Origin: Nemertoderma westbladi
Taxonomy: Eukaryota; Xenacoelomorpha; Nemertodermatida; Nemertodermatidae
DNA length: 31,089 bases
Direction of reading: 5' to 3'
Assembly: GCA_032718475.1 (NCBI GenBank)
Contig: JAUCBJ010003446.1
Span: forward strand, 1 to 31,089
Shown here: positions 20,060 through 30,250 of the stretch, piece after piece
Position numbering within the stretch: position 1 is the first letter of the stretch
Layout of the letters: the number at the start of each line of letters is the position of its first letter
Translations under genes and position numbers: made by a program
Notes under the pieces: model-generated
Told to the model about the DNA's origin: nothing
Seen by the model: only the letters and a program-made list of their open reading frames with translations
Database searches by the model: none

Positions 20060-20900
20060 TTGATAATTTCGAAGGTATATGGGTTTTCGACCATGGGTTC
20101 TCTGATCACGATGAAACTTGTTAATAATATTTCTCATACGTCAAACGTCCTTTTTGGGGCCATTCTGATACCCCCGGATGAAAAGTAGAAGTAGCAAAAA
20201 TTTCATACGGTTAAATTTTGCCTTTGTTTGGGTAATAATGGTTTTCAAGGTCGCTGATCATGATACAACTACTCGTTAAAAATAATCTTTAGTGGTAATG
20301 TAACTTTCGTTTTTAGTGCTTCTCTGGTGGGACGAAAAATGCAACTGTAGCATAAAACTTACAAATGCCAAAAAATGAATTTAGTTAGATAATATGATAT
20401 TTTTTAGTCTCATATTCGTGATCAGCTTCTCAGAAAACCCCTAATGTCATGAAAACGTTGATTTAGTAATGATTTTTTATTAACAAATTTGTTCTACATT
20501 TAAATTTTTCGTGCCACACATTGACACATTTCTAAAAATGCCATAATCAACAAGGTACGATATATTTCAGTGTCATATTCGTGATCAGTACTCCAAAAAA
20601 AATCAAAAATTTCAATCAAGGTCATAAAATTGGCTTGATTTCTTTCATGCTGATTTTTCATTATATCATGTCATTTACTCATAATCATTACTTGTTTTTT
20701 CGTGCCCCAGGGGGCACATTCAAAATTACAAAAAAATTTCTCGAATTATTTGAGTTCTACAATCGTCATCAACATCCAAAAAATGCGATATACCGCAAAT
20801 AAATGTATTTTAGTTAGTCATAAAATCGTTTGAAAATTTTAGCACGAAAAATACTGGAGATGGGTGTCAGAAAGTTACCATGGCACGAAAACTAACATAC
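20060..20900. repeat. Degenerate ~150-170-bp repeats with a GATCA core
   Basis: Loose copies of a motif like TTCGTGATCAGYTTCTC recur near 20101, 20248, 20416 and 20577. Each is followed by AT-rich sequence containing TTTTTCGTGCC or GACGAAAAATG. The copies are old. Frames through the region are not protein-like. CGTGCCCCAGGGGGCAC at about 20701-20717 can form a short GC-rich hairpin. Confidence 0.4.
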
Positions 20901-21110
20901 TGTAGCTATATACTGTAAATTGCGTTTGCGATGTTGGATAGCGCATTAAATTTTAGGAAACTAGTAAAACTAGGTACCGGTACTAGTAAAAGCATAATTC
21001 TAGGCAATGCGGCAAGTTTAGTGTCATTTTATTGTATTGTAGATCATAGAGATAGACTGTTTGGGCAAATACAAATGAATAATTATTAGATATTGAAACC
21101 AATGGAATAC

Positions 21111-21500
21111 ACGTTCGTGGGGCCTTCGCGCAGCACGAGGCCCAGTTATGAGATACAAATTAAAATTGAGCGACTGTATCACAAAATCAGGTTTTGAGAA
21201 ATTTACCCACACCACCAATCAATCCAAGAAAGGGGGACAGTACGTGTTCACCCCTTTTAATCTGCACCCCCCCCCCCCCCCCCCCCTTCCCACCCACCAA
21301 TACATAACCGCGACATCTACCACCCACGGAAGGGTAGAACGAACTTATTTCCAATCGCACGTTCAATATGCAAAGCCAGGTGGTGTATAGGAATATAATC
21401 AACGCCGTACTCGTCTTAATTATTATAAGCGTCGTTGCGCTCGTCCTGTTTTGTATTTAAATATATTTCCTAAACGCAGACTGGCAATCTTTATAACTAT
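21111..21500 (+). repeat. Interspersed repeat family R, copy A (poly-C centred)
   Basis: The unit starts ACGTTCGTGGGGCCTTCGCG, passes through ATGAGATACAAATTAAA and AAAGGGGGACAGTACGTG, and has a C-run of about 20 (21267-21287). It then reads CATCTACCACCCACGG and ends TAAACGCAGACTGGC. The whole unit recurs at 22400 and 25864. Short coding-like frames in it are by-products. A partial extra copy of its 3' third follows immediately (about 21500-21565). I cannot assign a class; length and copy pattern suit a SINE or MITE. Confidence 0.8.
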
Positions 21501-21565
21501 GGATACGTGCTATATGCGAAACCAGGAATGGTTTATAGGAATATAATCAATGCAGAACGCAGTAC

Positions 21566-22219
21566 TAAATTCAGTCGATGCAGTAATGATATTCAAATAA
21601 TTAATTTAATACCAGTACCCTCTGTTAATGCCTCAGTGTAAAAACTTAGACAATTCAACTACAAAGAAATCCCATCAAAAAATAATAAGCCCAATATTTA
21701 TGAGGAAAAAACAAGTATGGATATAAATAAGTCTTCTGCAGTGGTAAAATGTTATTGACTGACATTTATTAAACGAGATCTGTCTAACACGGCAATAACA
21801 CAATAATAGACTGAATAGTAGGGAATTCAGATTTCCATCTCGTTAGCTAGCTATGGCCAATCTGTCTACCGGCCTGTACACATGTGGTTACTTACATTCG
21901 CATTCCCATTGAAGAGCAACTGGCTGTTCTACACACACCAAACATCCTTCCCATCCATCCTATGTACCAGCACCGAGCCAACTTGGATGTTAACCAATAA
22001 ATGAGCAGTATTTAATGAGAATCAATTTTTTGTACCGTTTTAATTACTTTAGATCAATTAAAGACACAATTATTAAAGCAAATCACTTGAACTAATTAAA
22101 AACTATAATAGAATGGAGTATGTGGATTACATCTGTATAATTTTTAAGTATAATTATTTAAATCTTATACTGTAAAACAATTAATTTCCTTTAAAAGGCA
22201 GGTTGAAAATGGTGTTTTC
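21566..22219. other. Intron 6: unassigned stretch
   Basis: AT-rich sequence between repeat copies. No reading frame, hairpin or RNA gene was recognised here. Confidence 0.4.
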
Positions 22220-22400
22220 ACCGTAATCAACTTAATTAACTAATTAACTGCTATTATCTTAGCTTCTCGAAGGCCACACGGAAATTCTACTTGGAAAATT
22301 TCTAAACTTTTGCCAAACAACATGTGTACCAAGTTTGGATAGATTTCATCAAAGATTGGCCGAGTTATTAACGTTTAAAATTGAACACGACAGAACGACA
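22220..22400 (+). repeat. 181-bp repeat L, left copy
   Basis: This block begins ACCGTAATCAACTTAATTAA and ends GACAGAACGACA. It matches 27719-27899 with a single difference by eye (A/G in CATCAAAGATTGG versus CATCGAAGATTGG). The internal part (from AAGGCCACACGGAAATTC) is also present, more diverged, at about 25662-25795 and 27587-27715. The left copy abuts family R copy B directly. Confidence 0.85.
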
Positions 22401-22790
22401 CGTTCGTGGGGCCTTCGCGCAGCACGAGGCCCAGTTATGAGATACAAATTAAAAGTGTGCGACTGTATCAGAAAATCAGGTTATGAGAGATTAACCCACA
22501 CCACCAATTAATCAAAGAAAGGGGGACAGTACGTGTTCACCCCTTTTAATCTGCACCCCCCCCCCCCCCTCCCCCCACCCACCAATACATAACCGCGACA
22601 TCTACCACCCACGGAAGGGTAGCACGAACTTATTTCCAAACGCACGTTCAATATGCAAAGCCAGGTGGTTTATAGGAATATAATCAATGCAGTACTCGTC
22701 TTCATTATAAGCCTCTTTGCGTTCGACCTGTTTTGTATTAAAATATATTTATTAAACGCAGGCTGACGCTCTTTATAATAATAATACCTA
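22400..22790 (+). repeat. Repeat family R, copy B
   Basis: Same layout as copy A, with a C-run at about 22556-22570 and the terminal AAACGCAGGCTGACGCTC. It is only a few percent different from copy A by eye. It overlaps the last codons of the minus-strand ORF 22670-23128, so the present stop codon of that ORF is supplied by the repeat. Confidence 0.8.
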
Positions 22791-23128
22791 GGGATGCCAG
22801 CTTCCAGACTTTCAATCTTTACTGCCGCGCAAACCCCGCAGAGGAAGTTTTGGTTTGAGAGATCAAGCCCATCGGCAATTGGTGTTTCAATTTCGGTCCA
22901 GGAACTCTGACAATGGGAGCATTCAATCTTAGCTGTTGTCCATTCCCATGGTTTCGGCTTCCTTTTCTTCGTCCCAATGACAGATTCTTCTGAAGACGTT
23001 CGATTCGCTTTCAGTTTATTGTTGGCGTTTGTGTTTTGAAGTTGTATTCGAGTGGACAGTCGCGCCGGTTTCGAGGTAACCATACTGACCTGTGATAAGC
23101 GTTGGTTTTGTTGAGTGCCGGTATTCAT
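22670..23128 (-). CDS. Hypothetical protein with two CxxC pairs
   Basis: A 152-residue minus-strand frame starts at ATG 23126-23128. It has a Gln/Asn/Thr-rich N-terminus, a basic nuclear-localisation-like patch (GTKKRKPKPWEWTT, residues about 53-66), then CSHCQSSWTEIE and NFLCGVCAAVK. That gives C-x2-C-x27-C-x2-C, compatible with a zinc-binding site. The last about 40 residues lie in repeat copy B, so the original C-terminus is probably lost. No family is recognised. Its composition is more protein-like than other frames nearby. It may be a transposon-encoded accessory protein or an exon of a nested gene. No promoter or splice context supports expression. Confidence 0.4.
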   Translation of the reverse strand: MNTGTQQNQRLSQVSMVTSKPARLSTRIQLQNTNANNKLKANRTSSEESVIGTKKRKPKPWEWTTAKIECSHCQSSWTEIETPIADGLDLSNQNFLCGVCAAVKIESLEAGIPRYYYYKERQPAFNKYILIQNRSNAKRLIMKTSTALIIFL

Positions 23129-23353
23129 CTTCTCTCACCTCTTCAATGTCAGATGTTGCAAATACTGATAACACGAATAACAGTATATATTTCAATACTT
23201 GTCAATAGTAATATATATAATTTAGATAACTATTTTATATCTGTACTGTTGAGCAAACTCTACATAAATTCCAACCTGTGTATCGCCGGTAGTGCTGTTG
23301 CTGTGCAAGTGCTAGTTGCCACCGGTCAGCCGGTACCGGTAGTAGGGTGGTAC

Positions 23354-25213
23354 CATGGCCTACTACACACAGGCCATGACAAGGACTTTGCTGTGAAATT
23401 AGCGTAGGCTGACTGCTGAATTATCAAATATTATATTTTCCACGAATGCAGGGTCCATATTTAAAAGAAGATGACTAGATTTTCGTAAGTAATTTAATTG
23501 AAACAGTATTTAATAATTAATTAATTATCGCTAGAGTTCCTGCAGCTTTTATTTGTTTGTGGCTGCCTCTGGCTATGTTTGTGGCAGGAATGTTTGAACG
23601 CTTATAAGTCAGTCAATCAAGGATGAAATGGAACCAAACTTGGTACACATGTAGTCTATAAAAATTTTGAAATTCTACACACAGACAGACTTCTACAGTT
23701 CCCCTGTCTGCCGCTAGGGGGCGAATTAACAGAAACGTAAAAATAGCTGTAATTATAGAACCAACGATCAGATTCATCTGAAATTTAGTAGTAGTTACCT
23801 AAGAGCATTGCTTAATTAGAAATTCTACAGAGACTTTTACAGTTCCTGTCTGCCGCTAGTGGGGAATTGTTAGAGCTCCAGTTCAACGTGCTTAGCACGG
23901 TTTAATAAACAATAAATTAATTATTTTATTCAATACAGTAATTATAACAGTAAAATGCAATATATTCTATTTTTTAGTAAAATCAAGAGACAGGAGGGGG
24001 GTGGGACTGGACGCAAATCCCATCTTGGCGAATTAATATCCCGCCTCAATATTAATTTCTCAATTTTGGGAAAGGAGCAGGTTACAGTGGCACGTTATTT
24101 TAACCAAAACAATAAAGTAAACACAATAGAACAGGTTACAGTTTTATTTTTGAGAGTAATCAGCTGTTGTTATTTGCGTCCAATTTCCCCTGGAGAGGGA
24201 TAAATTTTTATTGCGTCCAGTCCCCCCCCCCCCCCCCCCCCTATCTTGAAATCAAATACCAAAAATATATTTATTATATGAACAATCTATTTGGAAATTG
24301 TAAGTTCGGCCTATCTCTTTACCATAAGCTCAGTATCTTTATCTGGTGTGTTTTTATTATTTTACCAATTATTTAATACGTTTGATAGAATTGAACAACA
24401 CCGCCCAACACAACCAACTCTCTATCCGCCTCGAGCTGTCGAGCATCGAGAATACGAGAAACTCGATCGAAATACCTGCTTATCCCAGTAGTATCCGTCC
24501 GTAGTCACCGGACCGCTGCGGTTTACTCCCGTAGAACAGTAGAATTCCCGCAGCTTTCGACCCAATTCGACAACGAATTCGCTTCACACTTTCACGTCGC
24601 AGAGAACGTAATCCAGTGCGATACAAGTATGCCCGACGTTCAACCATTTCCCCCAGGCGATACCAGGATCCGGGCCGCCGCTAAACCCAGATCGCAATCC
24701 TCGTCGATTCGTCCAGTCGTCGACGTAAGTAAGTAAGTGGGACTCTTCCCACCGCACTCCAAGGTGGGTGACCGGAGTGAGGCATGAGGAACTTGGCAGT
24801 GGCCTGCATTACGATCTGACCGACCGCCGTATTCCCAGTGTCTGAGTGTAGTAAATACCCAAATAGAATCGTACTGACAAACAAGCAATTCCATAGCACT
24901 GCGTAGTATTCCCCCGTTAATCACCTCTTGAAGCAACTCGGCTGCTCGGGTCCAGATACATCGGACTGTCGGGAGCGTTTCAGACAGGAATGGAGCGGCA
25001 TTTGCGAATATTTCCAATGGTTTTATAATAAATAAGGGGATTAAATGCTAAAACAAATGGAGTATTCCTAACCCCACCCCAATACAGCAGTATACCTAAC
25101 AGTATATAGCTTGTACCACAGTACCATAATCTGATAATCAGCACAGTCAGCCTACGCTAATTTTACAGCAAAGTCCTTGTCATGGCCTGTGTGTAGTACT
25201 GTAGTAGGCCATG
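23354..25213. repeat. Inverted-repeat pair bounding a 1.9-kb segment
   Basis: The left arm 23354-23425 (CATGGCCTACTACACACAGG through GCGTAGGCTGACTGCTG) is the reverse complement of the right arm 25133-25213, with a few differences and a 9-base insertion (CAGTACTAC) in the right arm. The arms are close to 90 percent identical by eye. The interior holds a GC-richer block (24380-25020) and AT-rich sequence with a 24-base C-run. It could be a TIR element or a local inversion product. No target duplication was found. Confidence 0.65.
24640..25017 (-). other. GC-richer block with an open minus-strand frame of unknown meaning
   Basis: The block 24380-25020 is visibly richer in GC and CpG than its surroundings. 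A 125-residue minus-strand frame begins MEIFANAAPFLSETLPTVRC and has helix-like content (WTRAAELLQEVINGG). A neighbouring frame looks equally plausible from about 24899, so a frameshift may be present. On the + strand an ATG at 24629 opens 32 codons to a GTAAGT (24725), which could be a first exon. Neither reading has a recognised domain. I report the block rather than a gene. Confidence 0.25.
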
Positions 25214-25800
25214 GGTGGTACCTACGGTGCGCACTACAACGACAGTACAGCAATACGGTGTACCGTGCCAATGCAGCAATGACTGAATGATTAGCGGTAA
25301 CTATTTAAACTATTATATTATTATTACCGGTGCCGGTACTGGGCTAATTAGGCCTAAACTTTAATCACCGCAAGGGTTGCCGGGGTTAATTAGATTACAT
25401 GATATGGCATGTCTGCAGTGTATGGTACCGGCTGACCAGTATTGCAGTATTGACTGATTGCAGGATTCTCGATTCAGGGATTGAGTACAGCCTGACAGTA
25501 CCGGTACACATGGTACATGCAGACAACCCCAATGTATTGCAAAATTTGTCAGAAAACCCAGCTGATTTATCCTACAGTAATAATAATTTAACGCATTTTA
25601 AATTTGGATAAATAAATTTATTATAACTACAATAACAGTTACACTGATGCTGCACGAAGACCCCACGCAAATTCTACTTGGAAAATTTTCAAACTTTTGC
25701 CAAACAACATGTGTACCAAGTTTGGATAGATTTCATCAAGGATTGGCCGAGTTATTAACGTTTAAAATAAAATACTGAAAAAAAACGCGACAGAACGACA

Positions 25801-25856
25801 GGTTGATTAATGGTACCCCTATGCTAAGGCTCACTCACTTCGTGGCTCGCCCCACA
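25801..25856 (+). repeat. 56-bp repeat G, single copy
   Basis: The copy reads GGTTGATTAATGGTACCCCT then ATGCTAAGGCTCACTCACTT and CGTGGCTCGCCCCACA. It lies between an L-type fragment (25662-25795) and family R copy C (25864), the same neighbour order as at 27900. Confidence 0.8.
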
Positions 25857-25863
25857 GAACGAC

Positions 25864-26262
25864 ACGTTCGTGGGGCCTTCGCGCAGCACGAGGCCCAGTT
25901 ATGAGATACAAATTAAAATTGAGCGACTGTATCACAAAATCAGTATTTGAGAAATTTAACCACACCGCCAATCAATCAAAGAAAGGGGGACAGTACGTGT
26001 TCAGCCCTTTTAATCTGCCCCCCCCCCCCCCCCTTCCCACCAACCAATACATAACCGCGACATCTACCACCCACGGGCTGACGGGGCGGAAGGGTAGCAC
26101 AAACTTATTTCCAATCGCACATTCAATATGCGAAGCCATGTGGTTTATAGGAATATAATAAACGCAGTACTCCGTCTTCATTATAAGCCTCGTTGAGTTC
26201 GTCCTGTTTTGTATTTAAATATATTTCTTAAACGCAGGCTGACGATATTTATAATAATAATA
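25864..26262 (+). repeat. Repeat family R, copy C, with a tandemly extended 3' part
   Basis: Full-length copy with the C-run at about 26018-26033 and an extra 10-bp insertion (CTGACGGGGC) after CACCCACGGG. Its 3' third (TGCGTTCAATATGYGAAGCC ... AACGMAGACTGACG) is repeated directly downstream at about 26271-26409 and again, truncated, at about 26410-26478. The 3' end of this family thus behaves as a tandem-repeat unit of about 140 bases. Confidence 0.8.
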
Positions 26263-27718
26263 ACAAGGGATGCGTTCAATATGTGAAGCCATGTGGTTTA
26301 TATAATAATAATAGTCAACGCAATACTCGTCTTCATTATAAGTCTCGTTGTGCTCGTCCTGTTTTGTATTTAAATATCTTTCCTAAACGAAGACTGACGA
26401 TCTTTCTAATGCGTTCAATAGGCGAAGCCAGGTATGGTTTTGGTTTATAGGAATATAGTCTACGCAGCACTCATTCCTCATGAGCCCGAGTTATAGTGTG
26501 GCAATGTAGATGCAGTAGTTGCACCCGACCAGCCGGAAACTCGGAGCAATAGGCCTACTGCTTGTACAATGCGTGTCAATTTCAACACCGCCGGGCACTG
26601 GGTGATGGCAGAGTGAGATTAAAAAACCGGATTATTTCATCCTTGGTTACGGTTAGTCCAGTTTGCCCGTAGCGGCAGCGATACCGAAAGTCGAGGTCAA
26701 CAGACAGAGGCGGCCTTGGTGGTGAGTTGTTTGATTTCAATTCCAACACTTTTCTGGGCAGCTGGGTAGACTCTGGTAGTGGGTACCTGATCTTAGAATG
26801 CCGGTCAGCTGGTTAGTCCGCATAACTTCCATTGTTGCAGTTGCCGAGTCGATGGATGGTTGGTAGGGGTAGGCCTATTGCTATTGTTGTATTGGCAGAT
26901 TGGTATGTACATCTACATCTGATTATACCAGTTGCCGGTGCCGTCGGTCGTACCAATTACCAATACATAGTCTTTAATTAATATATTTAACCGTTAACAA
27001 GAGTAGAAACCGCAAACGAAGAAATTCATTTTCTGCCGTAGTTCAGTACCGGTTGCCGGTACCGTACCGGTAGTTCTGTAGTTGGCAGTTGCTACCAGTC
27101 CGGTTCTACAGTCTGACACTGACAGTAGTAGGGCGGTACGGCGCCAACGGACCCTCTAATCTAATTCAGGACCGCAGTCCAGCACTCCGGATTCCGCACT
27201 GCAGTGCATAGCATGGCAGCATGGCTAATTAGGGCCTACAGAATTAGGCCTGTCCTGTAGGCCTACCAGTATACAGGTATACGTGATCTATAATCACTGC
27301 ACCGGTACCGCGGTACCAGTCAGCCAGTACCGTAAAACACCGAATACAGTATGGTATTGCAGTATTGCTGTATTGTCTGATTGCAGGATTCCTAATTCAG
27401 GGATTGACATTGAGTATTGTACCGGTACAGGCAGACAGGCCACAATGGTATTACTGCAGTACTGTAATTTCGTAATTTGCTAGAAACCCAGCTGATTTAG
27501 TCTCCTAGCAACCTGCTGATGTCAAGCGTTATAATTTTGGATAAATAAATTTATTATAACTGTAAGACAGTTACACTGGTGCTGCACGAAGGCCCCAAGC
27601 AAATTCAACTTGGAAAATTTCTAAACTTTTGACAGACTATTTGTGTACCAAGTTTGGTTACATTTCATCGAGGATTGATCGAGTTATTAACGTTCAAAAT
27701 TGAACACCGCAAAAAAAT

Positions 27719-27899
27719 ACCGTAATCAACTTAATTAACTAATTAACTGCTATTATCTTAGCTTCTCGAAGGCCACACGGAAATTCTACTTGGAAAATTT
27801 CTAAACTTTTGCCAAACAACATGTGTACCAAGTTTGGATAGATTTCATCGAAGATTGGCCGAGTTATTAACGTTTAAAATTGAACACGACAGAACGACA
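27719..27899 (+). repeat. 181-bp repeat L, right copy
   Basis: Near-identical to 22220-22400 (one substitution seen). A more diverged relative lies just before it (27587-27715). It is followed not by family R but by two 56-bp G units. Confidence 0.85.
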
Positions 27900-28011
27900 G
27901 GTTGATTAATGGTACCACTACGCTAAGGCTCACTCACTTCGTGGCTCGCCCCACAGGTTGATTAATGGTACCACTACGCTAAGGCTCACTCACTTCGTGG
28001 CTCGCCCCACA
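27900..28011 (+). repeat. Tandem pair of the 56-bp repeat G
   Basis: Units 27900-27955 and 27956-28011 are identical by eye (GGTTGATTAATGGTACCACT, then ACGCTAAGGCTCACTCACTT and CGTGGCTCGCCCCACA). The single copy at 25801 differs at two positions. Perfect identity suggests a recent tandem duplication. Confidence 0.88.
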
Positions 28012-28540
28012 AGTAGATTATATAGAATATAAAAGAATACACAGATAGGCGGTTTCGGCATAAAGGAAACAATAAAACCAAACTTAATGTTTAATCCAAA
28101 TCGATCTAAGCAAAGATAGATGGATTTGGGATTTACTATTATTGACAGATGTTGAGATAGACGGTTTTGGCAAAAATATAGCTCCTTAGGACTTCATAAT
28201 TGCGTCTTAATAACTTGGCTAGAAAGATGCGCATCGTTTTTCTGATTCCAAATATAAGCATGTGTCATTTTTCAATAAAATTGAGTTAGACGGATTTGGC
28301 ATGTAAGGGCCGTACTGGCCAACCAGCACACAGTCCTTCGAATTCATATGTACTACCCCAATGAGGCCATTAATTAAACATCATTGGTTTTGAATATTTC
28401 AGATTTTAGGATTTAGTCCAACACACTTAATCTCCATAAGGAGATGTATGTAACATATGACTCACATACTGCAATATTATATTCTTATACAATACTATTA
28501 TATTTCATGACATCAGAACAAATATTTATTGTTTTTTCAG

Positions 28541-28771
28541 GCTGTGTAACTAATAGTCTGGGACCCTCTAATAGTGATATAGAATCAACAACAATTACTG
28601 AATGTAATAACAGAATATCAGGCTGCAACTCTCTCTACCTTGGTCAAGCTGATGATAATAATCAAAACATGGTATTGATAAGAGATGGGGACAAGAGTAC
28701 TACTGAGGGCACGACTATGATGTGTACAGCTTTTCACAGTTCTTCTGTATCAGGATCCACTGCTAATAACG
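28541..28771 (+). CDS. Exon 7: first Cys-rich tail module
   Basis: A phase 1-1 exon of 231 bases between TTGTTTTTTCAG and GTATGT. It encodes GCVTNSLGPSNSDIESTTIT, ECNNRISGCNSLYLGQADD and later TTMMCTAFHSSSVSGS. The xEC-x5-GC pattern returns in the following exons as SCDSGYTAVGC and SCDPPFKATGC, showing that the tail is built from related modules. The short frame upstream of the exon has no coding support. See the exon at 29074 for the proposed family. Confidence 0.8.
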
Positions 28772-29073
28772 GTATGTTATTTTTAAGCAATTACAACATA
28801 TTATTATTACATTTAGTAAAAATAGTGTATTATTGTATTATTATATTCATCCATAACCATATATACAGTACCAGTACATGTCAATGTGTATTGTTTGGGT
28901 ATAAACTGTTGTAAATGTAATAATCAGTATAGCAGCTTGTGTATCCAACATGTAACTATGACCCTGTAATGCCTGCACTCGATCTTGGAGCGAACAGTTT
29001 GCATCTGCATTCAATTTAAGGTTATATATGCCAAGTTTCATTATACAAACTTTATTTGTTATTTATTTCCAAG

Positions 29074-29196
29074 GTATATCTTTAAAAGTGCGTTGTTGCT
29101 CCTCCCTAATTTGCATAGCTGGTGAAGCAGAACATCACAACAATCCTAATAAAGCTCAAGACGGGGCCATATCATCTTGTGATAGTGGATACACTG
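29074..29196 (+). CDS. Exon 8: Cys-rich tail, CC motif
   Basis: A phase 1-1 exon of 123 bases after TTATTTCCAAG. It encodes GISLKVRCCSSLICIAGEAE, then GAISSCDSGYT. The order V-x-C-C-x(4)-C ... SC-x-x-GYT, continued by GC in the next exon, resembles the modules of the PCSK9 C-terminal Cys/His-rich domain (there ASCC...LEC...ACEEGWTLTGC). That is a comparison from knowledge of the human protein and not an alignment I ran. The donor is GTTAGT (29197). Confidence 0.78.
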
Positions 29197-29586
29197 GTTA
29201 GTTATCAAATAAGACATGACATACATCTTCTATTTTTTTCACAATATTTTTAACACTCGTATATTGTCTTGCTTCCCATATGTCTCTACAACCGGCTCCT
29301 TTACCAACCTGCATAATTTGTATGATGGGACGTTTTTATGATCGTAAAATGAAACTCAAATAATTTATTATAAATATGTAATAATGAAAAATAGTATCTA
29401 GCCAATAATATGACATCTGAAAATATTAATATGCATGGATAAATGATAACTATGAATTATTGGAAATAAAGTACTAAATCTAAAATGAAAATAACATTCT
29501 TATTGAATTTATGATCAATTATTGGTTATGAACAATTATCCTATTATAAACAATAATCTGCACCTGTTTCCGTATTTCCGTTTCAG

Positions 29587-29713
29587 CCGTTGGTTGCAAT
29601 GCAAAAGTAAACACGGAATCAGGAAATGAGATAGCTGGTGTAAAGCCCGTGTTTACTAGCACTGCTGATGCTAATGGATTGTACAGTATCGGAAGAGATT
29701 GTATTGCCTACAG
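29587..29713 (+). CDS. Exon 9: Cys-rich tail
   Basis: A 127-base exon (phase 1 in, phase 2 out) between TTTCCGTTTCAG and GTAATT. It encodes AVGCNAKVNTESGNEIAGVK and NGLYSIGRDCIAYR. The NGLY/GAY ... C element after a GC pair again parallels the GAYAVDNTC element of the PCSK9-type module. The intron before it (29197-29586) is AT-rich without features. Confidence 0.78.
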
Positions 29714-30118
29714 GTAATTATTATAAACATAATATTCATAATAAATACTACCAATACAATACGAATCTAAATGTCAACACTTACCATTGTCACGGTAACC
29801 GGCTGGTTCTTAGAGTAAATTGGCAGCCGGTTATCGAGCGTGTGATAAGAGTTTTGGGGTGAAAGTCTGTTTTAACTGGTTCTGTAGCTGTGTAGGCATA
29901 TGTAGGCATATGCATATGTATATGTAGGCTGTGATGTCACTATTTTGGACGTTCGGGAAAACTAGCTTCTTGTTTCTGCTTCCATGTTATGTATAATAAA
30001 ATATCATAGGTAATAAACAGTTACCAGTAATAGCACAAGTGTTAAATAAAACAACTGATGTACAAGTGTGTGGTTGACCAATGACTACAATATTCTGTGT
30101 GCCTATTTTTAATTTTAG
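29714..30118. other. Intron 9: small ATATGTAGGC repeat only
   Basis: A 405-base intron. Around 29893-29930 a GTAGGCATAT unit is repeated about three times with variants. A GCCGGT/ACCGGC inverted pair occurs near 29799-29832. Nothing else is visible. Confidence 0.5.
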
Positions 30119-30250
30119 AAACCGGAAAATTGCAGTCAATGGGAATTGTTGCAAGAAAGTAACCGGAACTTTATCTTGTCACGCCAAGGTATCTACTCCA
30201 TCATCAACAGAAGCTTCAATTTCCTGTGACCCACCCTTCAAGGCGACTGG
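30119..30250 (+). CDS. Exon 10: Cys-rich tail, second CC motif
   Basis: A 132-base exon, phase 2 to phase 2, between TTTTAATTTTAG and GTAATA. It encodes RKIAVNGNCCKKVTGTLSCH and EASISCDPPFKATG, with the following exon supplying C. This is the same CC-x(5-7)-C ... SC-x(6)-GC layout as exons 8 and 9, so it is the second full repeat of the module. Phase continuity with both neighbours supports the borders. Confidence 0.78.

Larger units (their letters stand above)
25200..27560. repeat. GGTACCGGTAC-rich region with a duplicated segment
   Basis: ACCGGT, GGTACC and their combinations are scattered at high density in 25200-27560, often as palindromes such as GGTACCGTACCGG. The segment around 25420-25520 (GACTGATTGCAGGATTCTCG, then ATTCAGGGATTGAGTA) recurs at about 27340-27425 with moderate divergence, so part of the region is an old direct duplication. 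Apart from the listed repeats, 26480-27580 has no gene I can support. Confidence 0.5.
19689..28312. mobile_element. 8.6-kb segment bounded by terminal and subterminal inverted repeats
   Basis: The left end reads CGGCCCTTAAATGCCAAA (19689 on). The right end, on the opposite strand, reads CGGCCCTTACATGCCAAA (ending 28312). Similarity continues for about 36 bases with five mismatches. Both ends are followed by TACT outside the element (19685-19688 and 28313-28316), a candidate 4-bp target duplication. The motif TGCCAAAACCGTCTATCTCA occurs three times inside the left end (19700, 19886, 19969) and three times inverted inside the right end (28043-28060, 28153-28172, 28282-28301), like transposase-binding sites. 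No transposase domain was recognised inside. It starts 19 bases after the EGF exon donor. An alternative is two separate short elements in opposite orientation. Confidence 0.55.

Noticed and set aside
20581-20802. 73-residue frame rich in Phe, Ile and Lys
   Set aside because: It lies in degenerate repeats with AT-driven composition and has no start context or domain.
21187-21402. Gly-rich minus-strand frame in repeat copy A
   Set aside because: The Gly run comes from the poly-C tract of an interspersed repeat, and equivalent frames appear in each copy.
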